From Alectoria sarmentosa (lineage: Eukaryota; Ascomycota; Lecanoromycetes; Lecanorales; Parmeliaceae), in NCBI GenBank assembly GCA_009733775.1, contig WOGZ01000315.1:1-38228 (forward strand): a DNA stretch of 38,228 bases, read 5' to 3'. Shown here piece by piece: positions 11,205 to 23,280 of this stretch. Made by a program: the position numbers and the translations under genes. The notes beneath the pieces are model-generated. The model saw only the letters and a program-made list of their open reading frames with translations, did not search any database and had not been told where the DNA came from. Every line of letters begins with the position of its first letter. The first letter of the stretch is position 1.

Positions 11205-13801
11205 AGCGTTTGTGTAAACTGTTGAGAAGGCGAAAAGAAAGGTTGTTGCGTAATGAGCTGAAACATTATAAGTTGAAACGCTTATGAAATACTCTGAAGT
11301 GAGATTGTAAACATTTATGATAATTGTTGCCCGATTGTGGGTTAAAAGACATTAAGTTTTTAAATAGTTACGAAAGGTTTCGAAGTACGTTTCTTAAACA
11401 CCTTGATATAAAGACGCTTGAATTCTTTATAAACTATCGGAGATCATGTTATAAAATTTAATCAAAATAGATTTATACGATTGTTTTGAAGAATCTAACG
11501 TATGAATACGAGATTATCATAAATAAATTCATTGAACATTTTTATTAAAGATTATAATTCATTTTTTTTCCCGACACGCTTTTTGTCTTTTTTTTTAAAA
11601 CGATTATCAATGATATTTGAAATTTTTGTCGAAAGATTTAATAAAACAATTTGAAATTGATAAAGAATTTGCTGCGAAATGATCGAAATTGTTTGAATAA
11701 ATAATGATTATTGAAATTAAGATTAAGGTATACGTTTTGATCGCTTTTTTTGTTGTCGCGAAAAAAAACCTGAAATCACGGATTATAATGAATCATCTTT
11801 TTTAAATTCTTCGATATGAGTTTTCTTATTCGATTCGAAATCTTCATTTAAGAATGTTTTTATAATTTGAACATTTATAGTAAAAAGAAAACGACTCAAT
11901 TTAATAATTTTGAAAATCATTAAATTTGATCTCGTAGGCGTAATATAAAAATCAATCGATGAACTTAATGATGTAAATTGATTTACGTCGGAAGCTGCGG
12001 AAGATTTCGAAGAAGTTTTTATCAAAATCTCATAAAATCTCACGTTTTTATTATATTTATCGAATTTTACGAAAACAAAATTTGATTGAAAATTATCATT
12101 AAAGATAATTATTTTTAAATATGATTGTTTTTATGCAAACAAAGAAATTTTGATATAAACAAAAAACTCATAATTCATCGTCTCACATTTGATATATAAC
12201 GATTCATTTTTCGTGTAAGATTATAAGAGAATGTTATTGATGTAGGAATTTTTCGAAATAAATCGATTAAGAATTTTCTTCGCAATAAATTGAAAGTTAC
12301 GAAAACGATTGCTCGAGTTATCTTCGTTGTTTTTTTTAACATTTGCTCGATTAAGATTTTGAGCGAAAACGTGATAATTTGCATCAGATTTCGAATATTC
12401 AAATTTATATTAAAAAACTTATTATAAATCATATTTCAAAAACGATTTTTGTTGAAATGAATTTGTATAAAAAAATTAGATTTGATATTATGAGATTTAT
12501 TTATGAAAGGTCTTAAAAGCTTGGTAAATAATTAATAAAAAAATGATTTATTATTAAAACAAATTCTTTTGCACGAGAGATTTATAAAATTGAAATTCAT
12601 TGACTTTAACTTTTTCGTTTAATAATTTTTAAATTTCAAAATTATTTCGACGTGCTTTTTCAACAAGATTATAAATTTTAAATAAAAAATAATCAATTTA
12701 TGTTATATTTCGAATAACTTTTTTACGAATTTCGAAATTCATTAATTTTCGAATAAAAGCTCGAAGAATAATATTTAAAAAAGTTGATTTCAGAGAATTG
12801 AATTCGAAAAAGATTAATGTTGAAATTAAACGATCTTTAATATTCACATTTTTTATGAAATTATAGATTTTTTTATAATAAACAAACAACAGCTCGTTAA
12901 GGCGTTAATGTAACTTAATAAGTTTTATTTCGAATGATATAAATAAGTCTTCGATTTCGGCTTCTTTTGACGGAAAAGCTTCATAAAATACGATTCGGAA
13001 ATTGTCGACGATAATATGTGTAAGAGCAGTTTTTGCTTTCGCTAAAAAACGACGAATATTCGGGTTCTTTTCAGATCATTTAACGACATCTTTTATCAAA
13101 AACATATTGAAATAGTTTAAATATCTTGTAGAAGGGAATCGATCTTCGTTGTCTTAATAATTCTTCATTTCATAATCGAATTTGTTAAGTTATCTTTCGA
13201 TCGTAACATTTATAATGTTTGAAAAGATATCATATAAAACAAATGTGGGACGTGATATGATTGTTATTGTTTTTTTAATTTGAGAAAGTATAAAAGTAAT
13301 GATTTATACGAAAATTTCGGATCGTTTAAAGGAAGTTTCGAATGAATTCGAAAACGTGCTTTCGTAATAAGAAGAGGAGTTTTCGAAATCGTTTAAATTG
13401 TGATTCGACAAATTTCTCGAAAAATCGAAATAATCAAAAGTGTAATGAAAGGTCAATTTTTTCAATAAACTTTTGAATTAATGCGAACTGCTTAAGGAGA
13501 TTATAATTATGATAAGTAAATTTGAAAGTAAAGACTGAAGGAGAAATTTTTGATGGTATATAGGTTTTTGAAAACGAATAATTAAGATGTTTTAAATTGC
13601 AATAGGCTTTTAAAGATAAGGAAAGATTTATGATAGACGAAAAATAGCTTTTAAAGCAATAGAAAGTTTATAATAAAAGACTTCTTGATGAGATAAAGGA
13701 AAATGAATAATTAAGATTTTCTTCGATTAAAGCAGGCAGAAGTATTATGGGAACGACTGAAAATAACTACTAAAACGATCGACTTCAAGGCCACTTGAGA
13801 C

Positions 13802-13819
13802 TTCGTGCACGTTCACCAG
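13802..13819 (-). promoter_or_regulatory. Possible primer binding site of the gypsy element
   Basis: Just inside the right (5') LTR the minus strand reads TGGTGAACGTGCACGAAG. Primer binding sites start with TGG, the complement of a tRNA 3' CCA end, and lie directly next to the 5' LTR, so place and first bases fit. I cannot name the tRNA. The site is in a little-mutated patch. Confidence 0.4.
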
Positions 13820-13971
13820 AAATTAAATAAAATAGAAAAACGGTTATTGTGAATAAAAGAGGATGATATTTCTAAGAAGTTTATAATAGAAGCTATATAT
13901 TAAGAAGGCTCAGAAATTAAGCTACATATGATCTAGCTGCAAAAGACTTTCAGCTCGCACCTATCAACTAT
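13820..13971 (-). repeat. Right (5') LTR of the gypsy element
   Basis: This is the partner of 5911-6062. It keeps more C and G than the left copy (GAAGCTATATATTAAGAAGG, TGATCTAGCTG, CGCACCTATC), so the two LTRs have been mutated to different extents since insertion. In the minus-strand sense it should contain the promoter and start the transcript. Confidence 0.8.
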
Positions 13972-14695
13972 AAAGCGAAAGATCGTTATTAAATTTCACG
14001 TCGACGATTTCTTTAAACATCTTGATAATAACTTCAATGTGTTATTAAAAATACGAAAAATTTAAATATTGATAAAAGAATTAAATTTAACAAATTAAAC
14101 GATAATTTCAAAAAGATTTTCGTTATTAATTAATTCGAGAAAAGATTCGCGAATAAAATTATCGAGAATTATAATGTTATTAAATAAATAAACAAATATT
14201 TAATCGCGCTTTTTGCTTTTCGAACGCATTTTAAATTAACGATAAACTTTGTTTAATGTTTGATTATAAAAAAAAAAGTCGCGTTCGAAGATGCGTCTTA
14301 TCGATCAAATTTTTTTGAATTAAATTCGAATTTTTTTTTAAAGAATATTTAAAGATATAATAAACGTGAAAAAGCGAAAACGTTTAAATTTATCTTAATT
14401 TATAAAAAAAAAAATTAAAAAAAAAAAATTTAAAACGTTTAAATTTATTTTAACGAAAAATGTGATTAATGAATATGATTAAATCTTCTAATGCTCGAAA
14501 GTCAAAATCAAAAAAAATATTTAAGAATTTTTTATGCCCTTTTTCAATCACAATTAACATTAAAATCGTTAATATGATAACGATCGTTAATATAATAAAA
14601 GCCGTGTTTTATAACGAAATGCTCGTTGTTATAAACGACCCGCTATTATTATTAACTTTGACTTAATATTTCGTCAAAAACAATCTGGCAATTAA
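13972..14695 (-). pseudogene. Copia-A gag N-terminal part and leader, separated by the gypsy insertion
   Basis: This 724-bp stretch lies between the gypsy right LTR and the copia-A right LTR. By distance it corresponds to the gag start and 5' leader of the copia-E copies (for example 33250-34216 in E3), although sequence similarity is weak. It includes long A runs (14404-14432) and AACGTTTAAATTTAT repeated at about 14378 and 14435. A 65-codon plus-strand frame at 14469-14666 has no recognisable domain. I infer the assignment from the nested structure. Confidence 0.4.
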
Positions 14696-15391
14696 TGTTA
14701 TAATAATCGTCGTTTAAAAACAAAATTTGCATATTATAATTCCTTTCTCATTTCACAAACAACAAAATAACATTATTTAATAACGCTTAATCGATTGATT
14801 AAAAAACGCGCGTTTGAACTAACTCAATCTCAATTCCCTTATTCTTTAAATAAAGAATTATAATGCAAATTTACAGAGTCAAACGACCCCTCAAAAGTTA
14901 TTCGATTATTGCGCTATAAATATAATTCATCGCTCAAAAACTAAAATTAATTAATCGCAATTCTTTGAAAACGAATTACAATTAACGTTTCACGATTTAT
15001 TATTTGCGATTATCACATGAATAAACAATTAAATTAAATCAAATACATATTCAAAGCACGATTTATTAATAAAAATAATCACGCATAATAAATAAACTTA
15101 AAAAGATTATTGCGCAAAGTGAATGATTACTTTATCGTTAAATTTTAACATTACGACCCAATTATTTTTCAATTATACGCTTAATTGATGAATTAATTCA
15201 TTATAAGTGATAAATGAATAATATTAAACGAATGCTCGCGATTCCGAGCTCATAATTTATTAAAAGTAAATGAAACATTTGATTAATTGAATAATTGCAA
15301 CAAAGCATCTAGATACAAAATGTGTCAAGTCTCGATAAATCTTTCTTGTCTCGATAAACCTTTCATGTTTAATAGCTAACACATTTCAATA
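14696..15391 (-). repeat. Right (5') LTR of copia-A, about 696 bp
   Basis: The right end (15391) is set by the match to 1-24 and by the abrupt resumption of E0 integrase coding sequence. The left end is tentative: TGTTATAATAATC at 14696 gives a TG start. Inside are two near-copies of CTTGTCTCGATAAAC (about 15325-15365) and a CTATAAATATA stretch near 14920. This LTR is about five times longer than those of copia-E and I see no similarity between them apart from the TTTCAACA end. Confidence 0.5.
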
Positions 15392-15660
15392 GTTTTTTAT
15401 TATCGTAAATTTATTTTTTCTCATTTGCGTATCATTAATTTCATCATTTACGTTTTAAAATATATTCAAAAAAAATTTATAAATAAAAACGAGAAGTGTA
15501 TTCTTTTAAATTATGAAAACGAATTCATTTTTCGTTTTAACAGTTTAATCAAAAAGAAGATTATTCGCATTAACGATATATATTTCGTCGAAAAACGTTC
15601 ACACTTCGTGAACTTTAAAGAAGAGATTGAAATTTATAAATTTTCAAACAAACGTTAACG
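15392..15660 (+). pseudogene. Copia integrase C-terminal region of E0 (77 codons open)
   Basis: The frame 15425-15658 contains INKNEKCILLNYENEFIFRF followed by IIRINDIYFVEKR. This is the SH3-like region after the copia integrase core, where family members have a K-x-E/D-K-x-x-x-x-x-G-Y-E pattern, then a strand ending in the D-V-x-F-x-E type motif. Here the conserved glycine before YE is asparagine. The upstream core is missing because copia-A is inserted at 15392. The frame continues as a weakly conserved spacer (15719-15988) toward the RT. Confidence 0.7.
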
Positions 15661-17630
15661 TCTTTTTATATTAATATTCGTTAAGAAAAAAACATTAAAT
15701 AAACAACGTATCATTATATTGTCAAACGTTAGATTTATAATTTCGATTAAATCGTCAAATCGATTATCGTTAACGAATATTTCATCGTCAATCGTTAATC
15801 GTTTTCAAAAATCTCATTTTATCATTATTATAATGCGTGTGTTTATAATATTTATCAAATTTGTTACATTAATTATTAAACTTATTATCATTTTTTTTTC
15901 GTCGATGTTTTCGAAATTTATCAAAATGAAAATTATGCGAAAACATTTCAAATATAAAATTATTCAAAAGATATTTAATAATTATTAAAATCTCATTATT
16001 TCGAATCTTTATAATTTATTATTTAATTCTTTGATAAAAACTTTCGTTATCTTTATTCTTTTTGCGAATCATATTAATAAATTTAACATTTTCGAACTTA
16101 CAATTTACGAATAAACGATTTTTAATAATTTATTTTATATAAATTAAAAGATGAGCATGCGAGATGAGTATAAATCTTTTATAAACAATAACATTTAATA
16201 TCTTATTTAAACGTTTTTAAAAATTCGTGTTTTTAAAAATCGTTGAATTTACATCGTGAAGTGAGATTTTAAAGAAAAAATCATTCGTTATAAAACACGT
16301 TGAATTGTTTAAGGATTCGAATAATAAAAGAATCGTGATTATCATAATATTTTCGTGTTAATAATAAAGTTCATAAATTATAAAACGATTTTTGCGTTTA
16401 TAACGATTATGAATTAAAATATCGAATAAATAAACGTCAAAATCGTTTTTTTTTATAACGATGTTCAAAAAAACATTTATATATAACAATTTGACGACTT
16501 TAACAAAAACAATATCAAGATTTATAAATTAAATAAGACTTTTTATGATTTAAAGCAATCTTTTAAAATTTAATATCAACATTTTTCGATTTATATAAAA
16601 AAACTCGATCTCAATTTCATCGAATCGAACGATAATATGTTTATAAACCTTAAAAAAAAGATCATTATAACGTTTTACGTCGATGATGTTTTGATCACAA
16701 ATCGCAATAAAGTCGTCATCAAATGAATCAAAAATATCTTAAACATCAAATTTCACATGTTAGATTTGAGATTATGCGTTTTTTATTTGAACATAATCGT
16801 CAAAAGAAATCGTTATAATAACATCATTCATTTGAAATAAAAAGCGTACATTATACGTTTTTTCAATTATTTCAAATGTTGAAATCTTATTTTTATTAAT
16901 ACATTATTCGAAATTAATCGCAAATTAACGCCCGTCGAAAAAAATTACGTGATTTTTAAAAAGTTTTATAAAAAATATTAATTCGTTATAAATTTCTTCA
17001 TATACGTTATATTAAAAACTCATCTCGATATCGTTTATGTTATCTCTTTAATCAATCGATATTTAATTAATTTTATTTTAACGCATTAAAATGCGATTAT
17101 TCGAATTTTTCGATATCTTAAAAACACGATGCATTACGAATTCGTATATAAGAACTCTTTAAAAAATCTATTCGATTATATTAATTTTAATTAAATTAAA
17201 AATTCAATTCGAAGGTTCATTTTCGATTATTTATTTAATTTGAATAATAACGTTATTAATTAATCAAATAAACGTCAAATTATTATAATATTATTTATCT
17301 ATAAAACAAAATATATTAATTAAACGCAAATTATTAAAAAAGTTATTTAATTGAAAAACCTTTTCAATCAATTTTTGCGATTTAACGATTCGAATTTTAA
17401 AATTATTATGATTTTTGAGAATAATTAAAACGCAATCGTTTTCGCAAAGAACGTTCAATTTTATATTTATATTAAACACATTAATATCGCTCATCATTTT
17501 ATGCGTGAAAAAATCAATAATAATATTGTGAATATTCAATATGTTTTCATTAATAAATAAATGATTAATAATCTTATTAAGACTTTATGTCTCGATAAAT
17601 TTATTATCTTTCGCGATGCTTTTAAAATGA
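15661..17630 (+). pseudogene. Copia reverse transcriptase and RNase H remnant of E0
   Basis: RT copies the element RNA and RNase H removes the RNA. The catalytic box FYVDDVLIT is intact at about 16673-16699 (YVDD at 16676-16687). It is followed by FHMLDLRLCVFYLNIIV, where the family has an MxDLG...YYLGI block, then by THLDIVYVISLINRYL near 17010-17060, matching the TRPDIxxAVS block, and by IRIFRYLKNTMHYEFVY near 17100-17150. RNase H blocks follow: a SNKRQ motif near 17265, an EAEY-like site reading KTKYIN near 17300, and IKHINIAHHFMREKI near 17480-17530, ending close to 17625. Stops from CAA, CAG, CGA or TGG codons interrupt it. The catalytic RT residues survive, but the gene is dead. Confidence 0.8.
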
Positions 17631-18765
17631 AAACAATCTTATATTATTTATTTAAAATTATTTAAATCGTCTCATTATCATTATTTAACGCTCTTAATTT
17701 CAAAAAAGCGATTTCATTAATTCTCACATTTCGAATAATCGATTAAAAACGAAATCATTCGCAAAACCTCAATATCAATTTTAACATATCAAAATTTCGT
17801 TATGTCATCATCATATCAAGAGTTGATTTATCGTTATTATATTTATAATTATTAAGTCTGCGAGCCTCTTTTCGAAACATTTATATTTATGTTCGATTCA
17901 AATTTAAAATCTACGACGTCACTCAAAAGGTCGTTATTATCGTCTTTTCGTTAATCGTTTTAAATATTCTCATCAAGGTCATTATATATATATTTCTTGA
18001 AATCACCATACTTATACCCTTAAGATCATCGTATTTATATCCTTAAACGTTATTGTCGTTATTATCATCATAAACATCGTCGTTATATATCGTTCGTATG
18101 CACATTATTAATCATTATTATCAAGCATTAATATTTTAAAACGACCTTCACGAGTTTTATAATCGATCGTATACATATATATATATGCATATACAATTCG
18201 AAATATTTCGTTTAATCGAAAAATTCATTTTCACATATATTTACTAATTATGTGTCGCTCGATTTTTAATATACATTAAATAAACTGAAAATAAATTTGT
18301 CAAAAAACGATTTTTCGTTAAAAAGTGAAATTTTTTCTATATGTTACCGTGACGAATATGTTCAAAAACACATAATCGTTTTCAAATTTTCGATTTTCAT
18401 TCTTTTAACCCGGCTTTAAACATCGCGAGTTTCGAATCTCGTTTTTGAAATTCGAATGTTTATAAAAAAGAGGAGATGATATATAAAGAATAAAGATGAT
18501 TTATAAAATAAAAATGATTTATGAAAGAAAAAAGATAACATTCTTTTTCGAATTATTATTGTTTTTATTCGATTTTAAATATCGCGAACTTCGAATCTCG
18601 TATTTAAAATTCGGGTTTTTATAAAACGCATAAAGGATAAAGAAAATAAATAAAAATGATTTCACATTAATTATTCGACGTTAAACTTATTATAATTATT
18701 CGACGCTCGATTCATCTTATTTATTCGATATTCGATTTTTCTAAAAGTATACGTGCGAAGAAAAA
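17631..18765 (+). other. 3' untranslated region of E0
   Basis: This is collinear, in reverse orientation, with 23937-25100 and 27463-28690. It contains the conserved hairpin at 18357-18374, an AT run near 18176, and short GATGATTTAT repeats near 18474-18535. The 52-bp tandem repeat seen in E2 and E3 is reduced to about two decayed TTATTCGAC units (18665-18735). A purine-rich run, GCGAAGAAAAA, directly precedes the LTR and fits a polypurine tract. Confidence 0.7.
18357..18374. other. Conserved hairpin in the copia 3' UTR (E0 copy)
   Basis: TATGTTC-AAAA-ACACATA is the reverse-orientation copy of the hairpin at 295-312, with one stem position changed. Being on the opposite strand at the same distance from the LTR, it confirms that the structure belongs to the element. 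Confidence 0.5.
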
Positions 18766-18890
18766 TGTCGAAATTCAAATTATGTGATAGATCACGTAAT
18801 ACGAACGCATACGCCCGTAACATAAGTCGCACTTTCCTTCATAACACTTTTAAAACAATACAACTAAGTGTTTTACATCATATTTCCACA
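18766..18890 (+). repeat. 3' LTR of E0 (about 125 bp)
   Basis: It starts TGTCGAAATTC and ends TATTTCCACA, the reverse complement of the copia-E LTR seen at 23802, 27329 and 34817. It is slightly shorter and more diverged than the others. At 18891 the sequence switches to E1 RNase H (ATCATTTTCGACGATATAAA matches E3 near 29364), giving the E0/E1 junction. The matching left junction is outside the window, so the 5-bp duplication (ATCAT expected) cannot be tested. Confidence 0.75.
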
Positions 18891-21500
18891 ATCATTTTCG
18901 ACGATATAAAATTTATTGTTAATGATGAAAATTGAAATGATCGCGAATTCAATTATGTCATAATCGATAAAGAATTTTTTGATATAAATTATTTACTTAA
19001 GGCGTAAAATGCGATTGATATGATCTTTTATAATTATTATATCGAGATAATAAATGTATAAATTTAAATCGATTATTTTAAATTTTTTATAAAGTTTGTT
19101 TTTAATCGTTTAAATATCGATTTTATCGAGATTCGTGAATAAAATGTCGTTTATATAAATAATAAAGATGATAATGTTATTATTAATAAACATCGAAAAA
19201 TCAATAATGATAAATTTGAAACTCAATTTCTTGAGATATGTAATGAGAATATTATATTATATTTTAAAAGATTATTTCAAATCGTATAACGTTTTTATAA
19301 ATTTGCAAATTTTGTTTTCTTTATTTTTGATTTCAAATTTCGTAAATTATATCATATAAATTGTTTTCTCGACATCGTCGTATAAAAAAACGATTTTAAC
19401 GTTCATTTATTTAAGTTTTCAATTCAAGATTATCGCAAAAACGAAAATAATTTTATAATTTATAAATTTGATTATCGAGGCGAAAGTTTCGTTAAAATCG
19501 ATTTTTTTATTATTATTCGAAATCACGAATCATTCAACGAGCTTTATATCGTACGACTTTGTTAATAAAACCTTTTTTGATCTTATAAATTCATTTATTT
19601 TTCAAAACATGCGCATTCGAAAATAAATTCATTAAGATTTAAATATCATTAATGATGAGAGAGTCGATTTCGTTTTATATAATTATTTATTAATGCATTT
19701 TGCGATAAAAATTCGTTATAATTTTTTTAAAGTTTTGAGATTTATAAGATTTAATGAGAGCGACTTTTATTAATAAAATGAAAAAATTCGAAATGAGATT
19801 TTGATACAATTTCGTAATTTCGAACGATTTCGTAATAAAAATAAATTTAAAAGCTTTATTAATTATGAAGCGAATAATAAACTTAATCATCGATATAAAT
19901 AAAGATGAAAAAATTACATTATTGTCGCTGAGCGTATTAAACGATTATTTTATTATATATTTTAAATTAAATGCGCTTAAAAAGATTACGATTTTTAACG
20001 AAGTTCTTTTTAAAATTGAAATGAAATTAAATAAATCATTAATCTTTTTTTCGACAATTATATATCTTTTTTGACGCTTTTTTTTTAACATTATAAATAA
20101 AAAAGAAAATAAATAATTATGATGTTTAATGTCTTCAACGAGCTTGCGTTTATTGCGATAAATGTTAATTTATTTTTCGATAATAATGATATTTAATTCG
20201 AAAAAAATGAGTTTAAAAGAGACGTTATCGATTTAATTGACATTAAAAATAATAATTATTTTATCGTTGTTTAAGAGCATGCGATATTTCTTATCTTGAT
20301 ATTTTAAAAAACGCTTTTTAACGACGCGATTTTGATATTTTTTTCAATTAATATTACGAAACACAATTTAATAATAATCGATTTGATCGATAATGCGTAA
20401 ATGAGATATATTAAAAAAAAATCGATATTAATTTCGAATGAGATAATTTCACGATCGATAATAAATTAAATATTACGAAAAATATTAATTGTTTAAACGA
20501 ATTTTATTCAATATTTTTAAAATAATTTGTTTTTTTTAAATATAACGCTTATTTTATGTTAAATAATAATATTTAAACGTTTAAATTTATTATTCATTTG
20601 AGAATTGTCAAACACGATGTCTTTTTAAATAATATTTTTAAATAATCGAAAAACTTTTATTTGATAATTATCGAATTTAATATCGTAATTAATGCGAAAA
20701 CGAATATATTTATTATTATTATATTTTAAATCATTAAGAAACATTTTGAATGCGATAAAAATTATTAGATCAAATTTATCGAATAATAAATAAACGTCAA
20801 ATCGAAAGATTTTGTTATCAAAAAAGATAATTATTTATTTAAAATCATTTTAAAAAACTTTAAATAAACTTTAAAGATCGTTATAAATTAAATCATTTTA
20901 TCATTTTTCAAAAGTAATGTATCGTTTATATAATTTCATTTTTATATTAATCACAAAATATGATTTATAAACATCGTCGAAAAGTGAAATGAAAAGATTT
21001 ATTTTAACGCACATTTTGATCAATTTTTTGAGATTTTAAATGCTTAAATGATTGTAATATGCGTGTCATATGCGAAAAATTATTTTATCAATTTGAAATT
21101 TCGATAAAGATTAATATTTTTGATTATTAAAAATAAATTTAATTGAAAATTCATTATAAGCGAGATTTTTTTTATTAATGATTATTAAAATTAAAAAAGT
21201 TTCTCTTTAAATATCGAGCGCATATAAACGATTTTAAATACGTTTAAAAAAGAAACGTTGCTTTTTAATAACAATACCGTCGAAAATAAAAATCAAAAAA
21301 AATTCTTATTTTTTCAATTGTTTTTTAAAGATGAAATTGAAATCGCAATCAAATATAAATTAAACGTTTTAAAGAATTAAAATGCGTTTGACATTATTTA
21401 TTTTGCATTCAAATTCAATGTTTTCGAAATCGATAATTATACGATTATCGATAAGATTATTTATAAAACGTGAAAATTAAAAGATTTAAAGATTTTGAAA
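18891..21500 (-). pseudogene. Copia pol remnant of E1 (integrase, RT, partial RNase H)
   Basis: The RT box at 19146-19157 reads YIND, with the first catalytic aspartate changed to asparagine. The integrase core at 20673-20696 reads RINYDIKF, where E2 and E3 read RIDCDIEF. The catalytic aspartate has thus become asparagine, the cysteine tyrosine and the glutamate lysine, all by transitions. RNase H is cut by the E0 junction at 18891. Stops occur throughout. The plus-strand frames 19168-19359 and 19865-20074 are antisense accidents. Of the copies here, E1 has lost the most integrase catalytic residues. Confidence 0.75.
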
Positions 21501-23280
21501 ATCGAAAAGATGTAAATTATATATTAAATATAAATACAATCGCGAAATCAAAGAAAAGACATTATTATTATAATAAATAAAATAATAATTTGCGCTTTAT
21601 CGATAACTTTGAACTTAATATTTTTATAAATATTTTTATTTAAAACGTTAAAGTTTACGATGAATTCGAAAATCGATTTAGAAATAGCGAAAATGATAAA
21701 AACAATAAAAACGATAAGATTAATGTGAACGATAAAATAATAAACGATTTTTAATTAAATAATCGTTACAATTGCGTTAATATTATTAAATTGATTTTTT
21801 GATTTTTTAATTAATTTAAATTCAAAATTTTCTTTTTTTTAATTATGTTTTTTATAATTTTCACGATTATGATTATTATAATCATCTCGATTATCGCGAT
21901 TTTCGCGATCTTCTTTATTTACATTATTCTCGTTTAAACGTTTATTACGTATATCACATTTATTAATATCGTGTTAATTCTTTTTGTAATGAATATAATA
22001 TTTATAAATTTAAATATAAATGCAAAAATTATTAAAATTTGCGTTTATTTAAATGCGATGCTCGACGATATCTTCAACGATAATAAAAATAAATATGAAT
22101 TATTAAATATATTTAAAAAAGTCGTTAATAATAACGACGAGCGTATGCGTTTTCGAATGCGTGAAATCGAATAAATTAATAACGATGTTGAAAAATTGAG
22201 TTATTATATAATTCAACGTTCATTTAATCTCACGATTTTCATTATAAACGTTATAATTTTGATTATAATTTTCGTGATACGCATTGTATTAAGAGTTTAA
22301 ACTCTTATAAAAATGATAAATTTTTTAATTTTTATCGAAAAGAAAAATCGTTCAATCGAATTAATTCTTGAATTTTCGAATAACGTTCACAAAAATATTA
22401 ATATATTTTTACGATTTGTTTTCGCAAACGATCAAAATAAAAGATTTTGATTTAAAAATGATAAAATTAAGAATATTAAAACCTCGAGATTTATATTTTT
22501 CGAATTTTTTTTAAACATTAAAGACATTGATATAATATTCGATTTTATTTCGAAAATTATTTTCGTAACGAATTTTCATTATCGTGTAAATTTTATTATG
22601 CGTTTCAATTCAAATTAAAACGTTTATTTTAATGATAATAGACTTTATTTCGACGATTAAACGATTATTCGAAACGTTTTTTGTTTTAATAATAAAGTTT
22701 TCGATAGATTTCATCGTATCGATTTCGATTTAATATCATAATTTAATTAAATTCAAAAAAATTTGCATTTGACGTTTTCATTTAATGTGATTGATAATTT
22801 TCATAAACATTTTAATCTTTTCAAATTGATTTAAGAAAATCGAAAATTTGGTTTTGAAATGTTCAAACATAATATTAAAAAGAATTAATTTAAATTTTAA
22901 AACTTAAAAGTTTTTAAAATTTAAATTTGAATTTAAATTTAAATTTGCGCTTATATTTATATTCGAAAAAATAATTTATAATGAAATAAGGTTTAAAAAT
23001 AATGAGGTTTATGTAATAATTTTTTTAGAAATGATTGAAATAAGTGACGTCGAAAAAATAAAACGCGTTTTAAAGTCGAAGAGTTTTTTATTAATGATAA
23101 ATTTTAATAATAATTCGAGAATTAATTATCTCGAGATAAAAATAAAATTAACGCAAAAGTTTAAGATAAAGTCGTTATCGTTATCGTTATCGTTATCGTT
23201 GTCATTATCGCTATTATTATTCAAAAGATGTTTAAAAACTTATAAAATCTCGAAAATATAAGAGAAATTTCTTTGAGCTT
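21500..23280 (-). pseudogene. Copia gag remnant of E1
   Basis: The zinc knuckle is at 21956-21997. On the minus strand the first two cysteine codons read tyrosine, while the histidine (CAC) and last cysteine (TGT) remain, and a TAA lies between. After it comes a linker rich in arginine and aspartate (EDRENRDNRDD). The N-terminal part is not recognisable. At 23172-23219 a TTATCG hexanucleotide repeat overlaps a 76-codon plus-strand frame (23031-23261) that is also open in E2 and E3. The antisense frame 21971-22174 is likewise open in E1 and E3, probably because the gag frame opposite favours it. Confidence 0.65.
23172..23219. repeat. TTATCG hexanucleotide repeat in E1
   Basis: About eight units of TTATCG, the last three imperfect, lie upstream of or in early gag. 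The same place holds about six units at 33597-33633 (E3) and five at 37638-37668 (E2), so the number varies between copies. Confidence 0.8.

Larger units (their letters stand above)
9803..13819 (-). pseudogene. Gypsy gag, protease and leader region, badly decayed
   Basis: By position this 4-kb stretch should hold the leader, gag and protease of the minus-strand gypsy element. Only short frames remain (for example 12175-12432, 11783-12043 and 10442-10624), and I recognise no protease DSG or DTG motif and no zinc knuckle in them. Between 11160 and 11204 are three imperfect copies of CTGCGAATTCC. The last 100 bases (13730-13819) are clearly less mutated. The assignment rests on position within the element, not on motifs. 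Confidence 0.4.
5911..13971 (-). mobile_element. Ty3/gypsy LTR retrotransposon, degenerate
   Basis: About 8.06 kb is bounded by direct repeats of about 152 bp (5911-6062 and 13820-13971). On the minus strand, from right to left, come a gag/protease region, RT (about 9205-9802), RNase H (8556-9000) and integrase (about 7617-7808 and around it). RT-RNaseH-integrase is the gypsy order; in copia the integrase comes first. It sits within copia-A: gag sequence of copia-A stops at 5910 and its leader appears from 13972. All frames carry stops and frame breaks, so it is not autonomous. Base composition is patchy, with some stretches (6085-6560, 11100-11340, 13730-13830) visibly less AT-rich. The target-site duplication is not clear: AAAAG on the left against AAAGC on the right is only a weak candidate. 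Confidence 0.85.
1..15391 (-). mobile_element. Copia-type LTR retrotransposon 'copia-A', degenerate, carrying nested insertions
   Basis: This is a minus-strand Ty1/copia element whose left (3') LTR is cut by the window start and whose right (5') LTR ends at 15391. The internal part is split in two, 25-5910 and 13972-14695, by a gypsy element, and a small MITE lies at 2177-2449. Without the inserts the internal part is about 6.3 kb, close to that of the copia-E copies further right. Its domain order on the minus strand is gag zinc knuckle (5080-5121), protease and integrase region, then RT and RNase H, as in copia. The two LTR ends (1-24 and 15368-15391) match at 20 of 24 positions and all four differences are transitions. 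Every reading frame is broken. It is itself inserted in a plus-strand copia element that resumes at 15392. The internal part is collinear with copia-E while the LTR is not, so it is a related but distinct family. Confidence 0.8.
15392..18890 (+). mobile_element. Copia-E copy E0, 3' half, plus strand
   Basis: This is the only copia copy on the plus strand. It begins in the middle of the integrase C-terminal region at 15392, exactly where the copia-A LTR ends, and runs through RT, RNase H and 3' UTR to its 3' LTR (18766-18890). Its 5' half must lie left of copia-A, outside the window. Its right end abuts RNase H sequence of E1, so E0 is inserted into E1. It keeps the YVDD box and long recognisable RNase H blocks, so it is among the better preserved copies at the protein level, but stops are frequent. 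Confidence 0.85.

Noticed and set aside
5901..13980. Clear target duplication of the gypsy element
   Set aside because: Flanks read GATATAAAAG on the left and AAAGCGAAAG on the right. The only candidates depend on where the LTR ends are set, so I do not claim one.
18753..18935. A 60-codon plus-strand gene
   Set aside because: The frame runs through the E0 LTR and across its junction with E1, so it is a chance fusion of two repeats.
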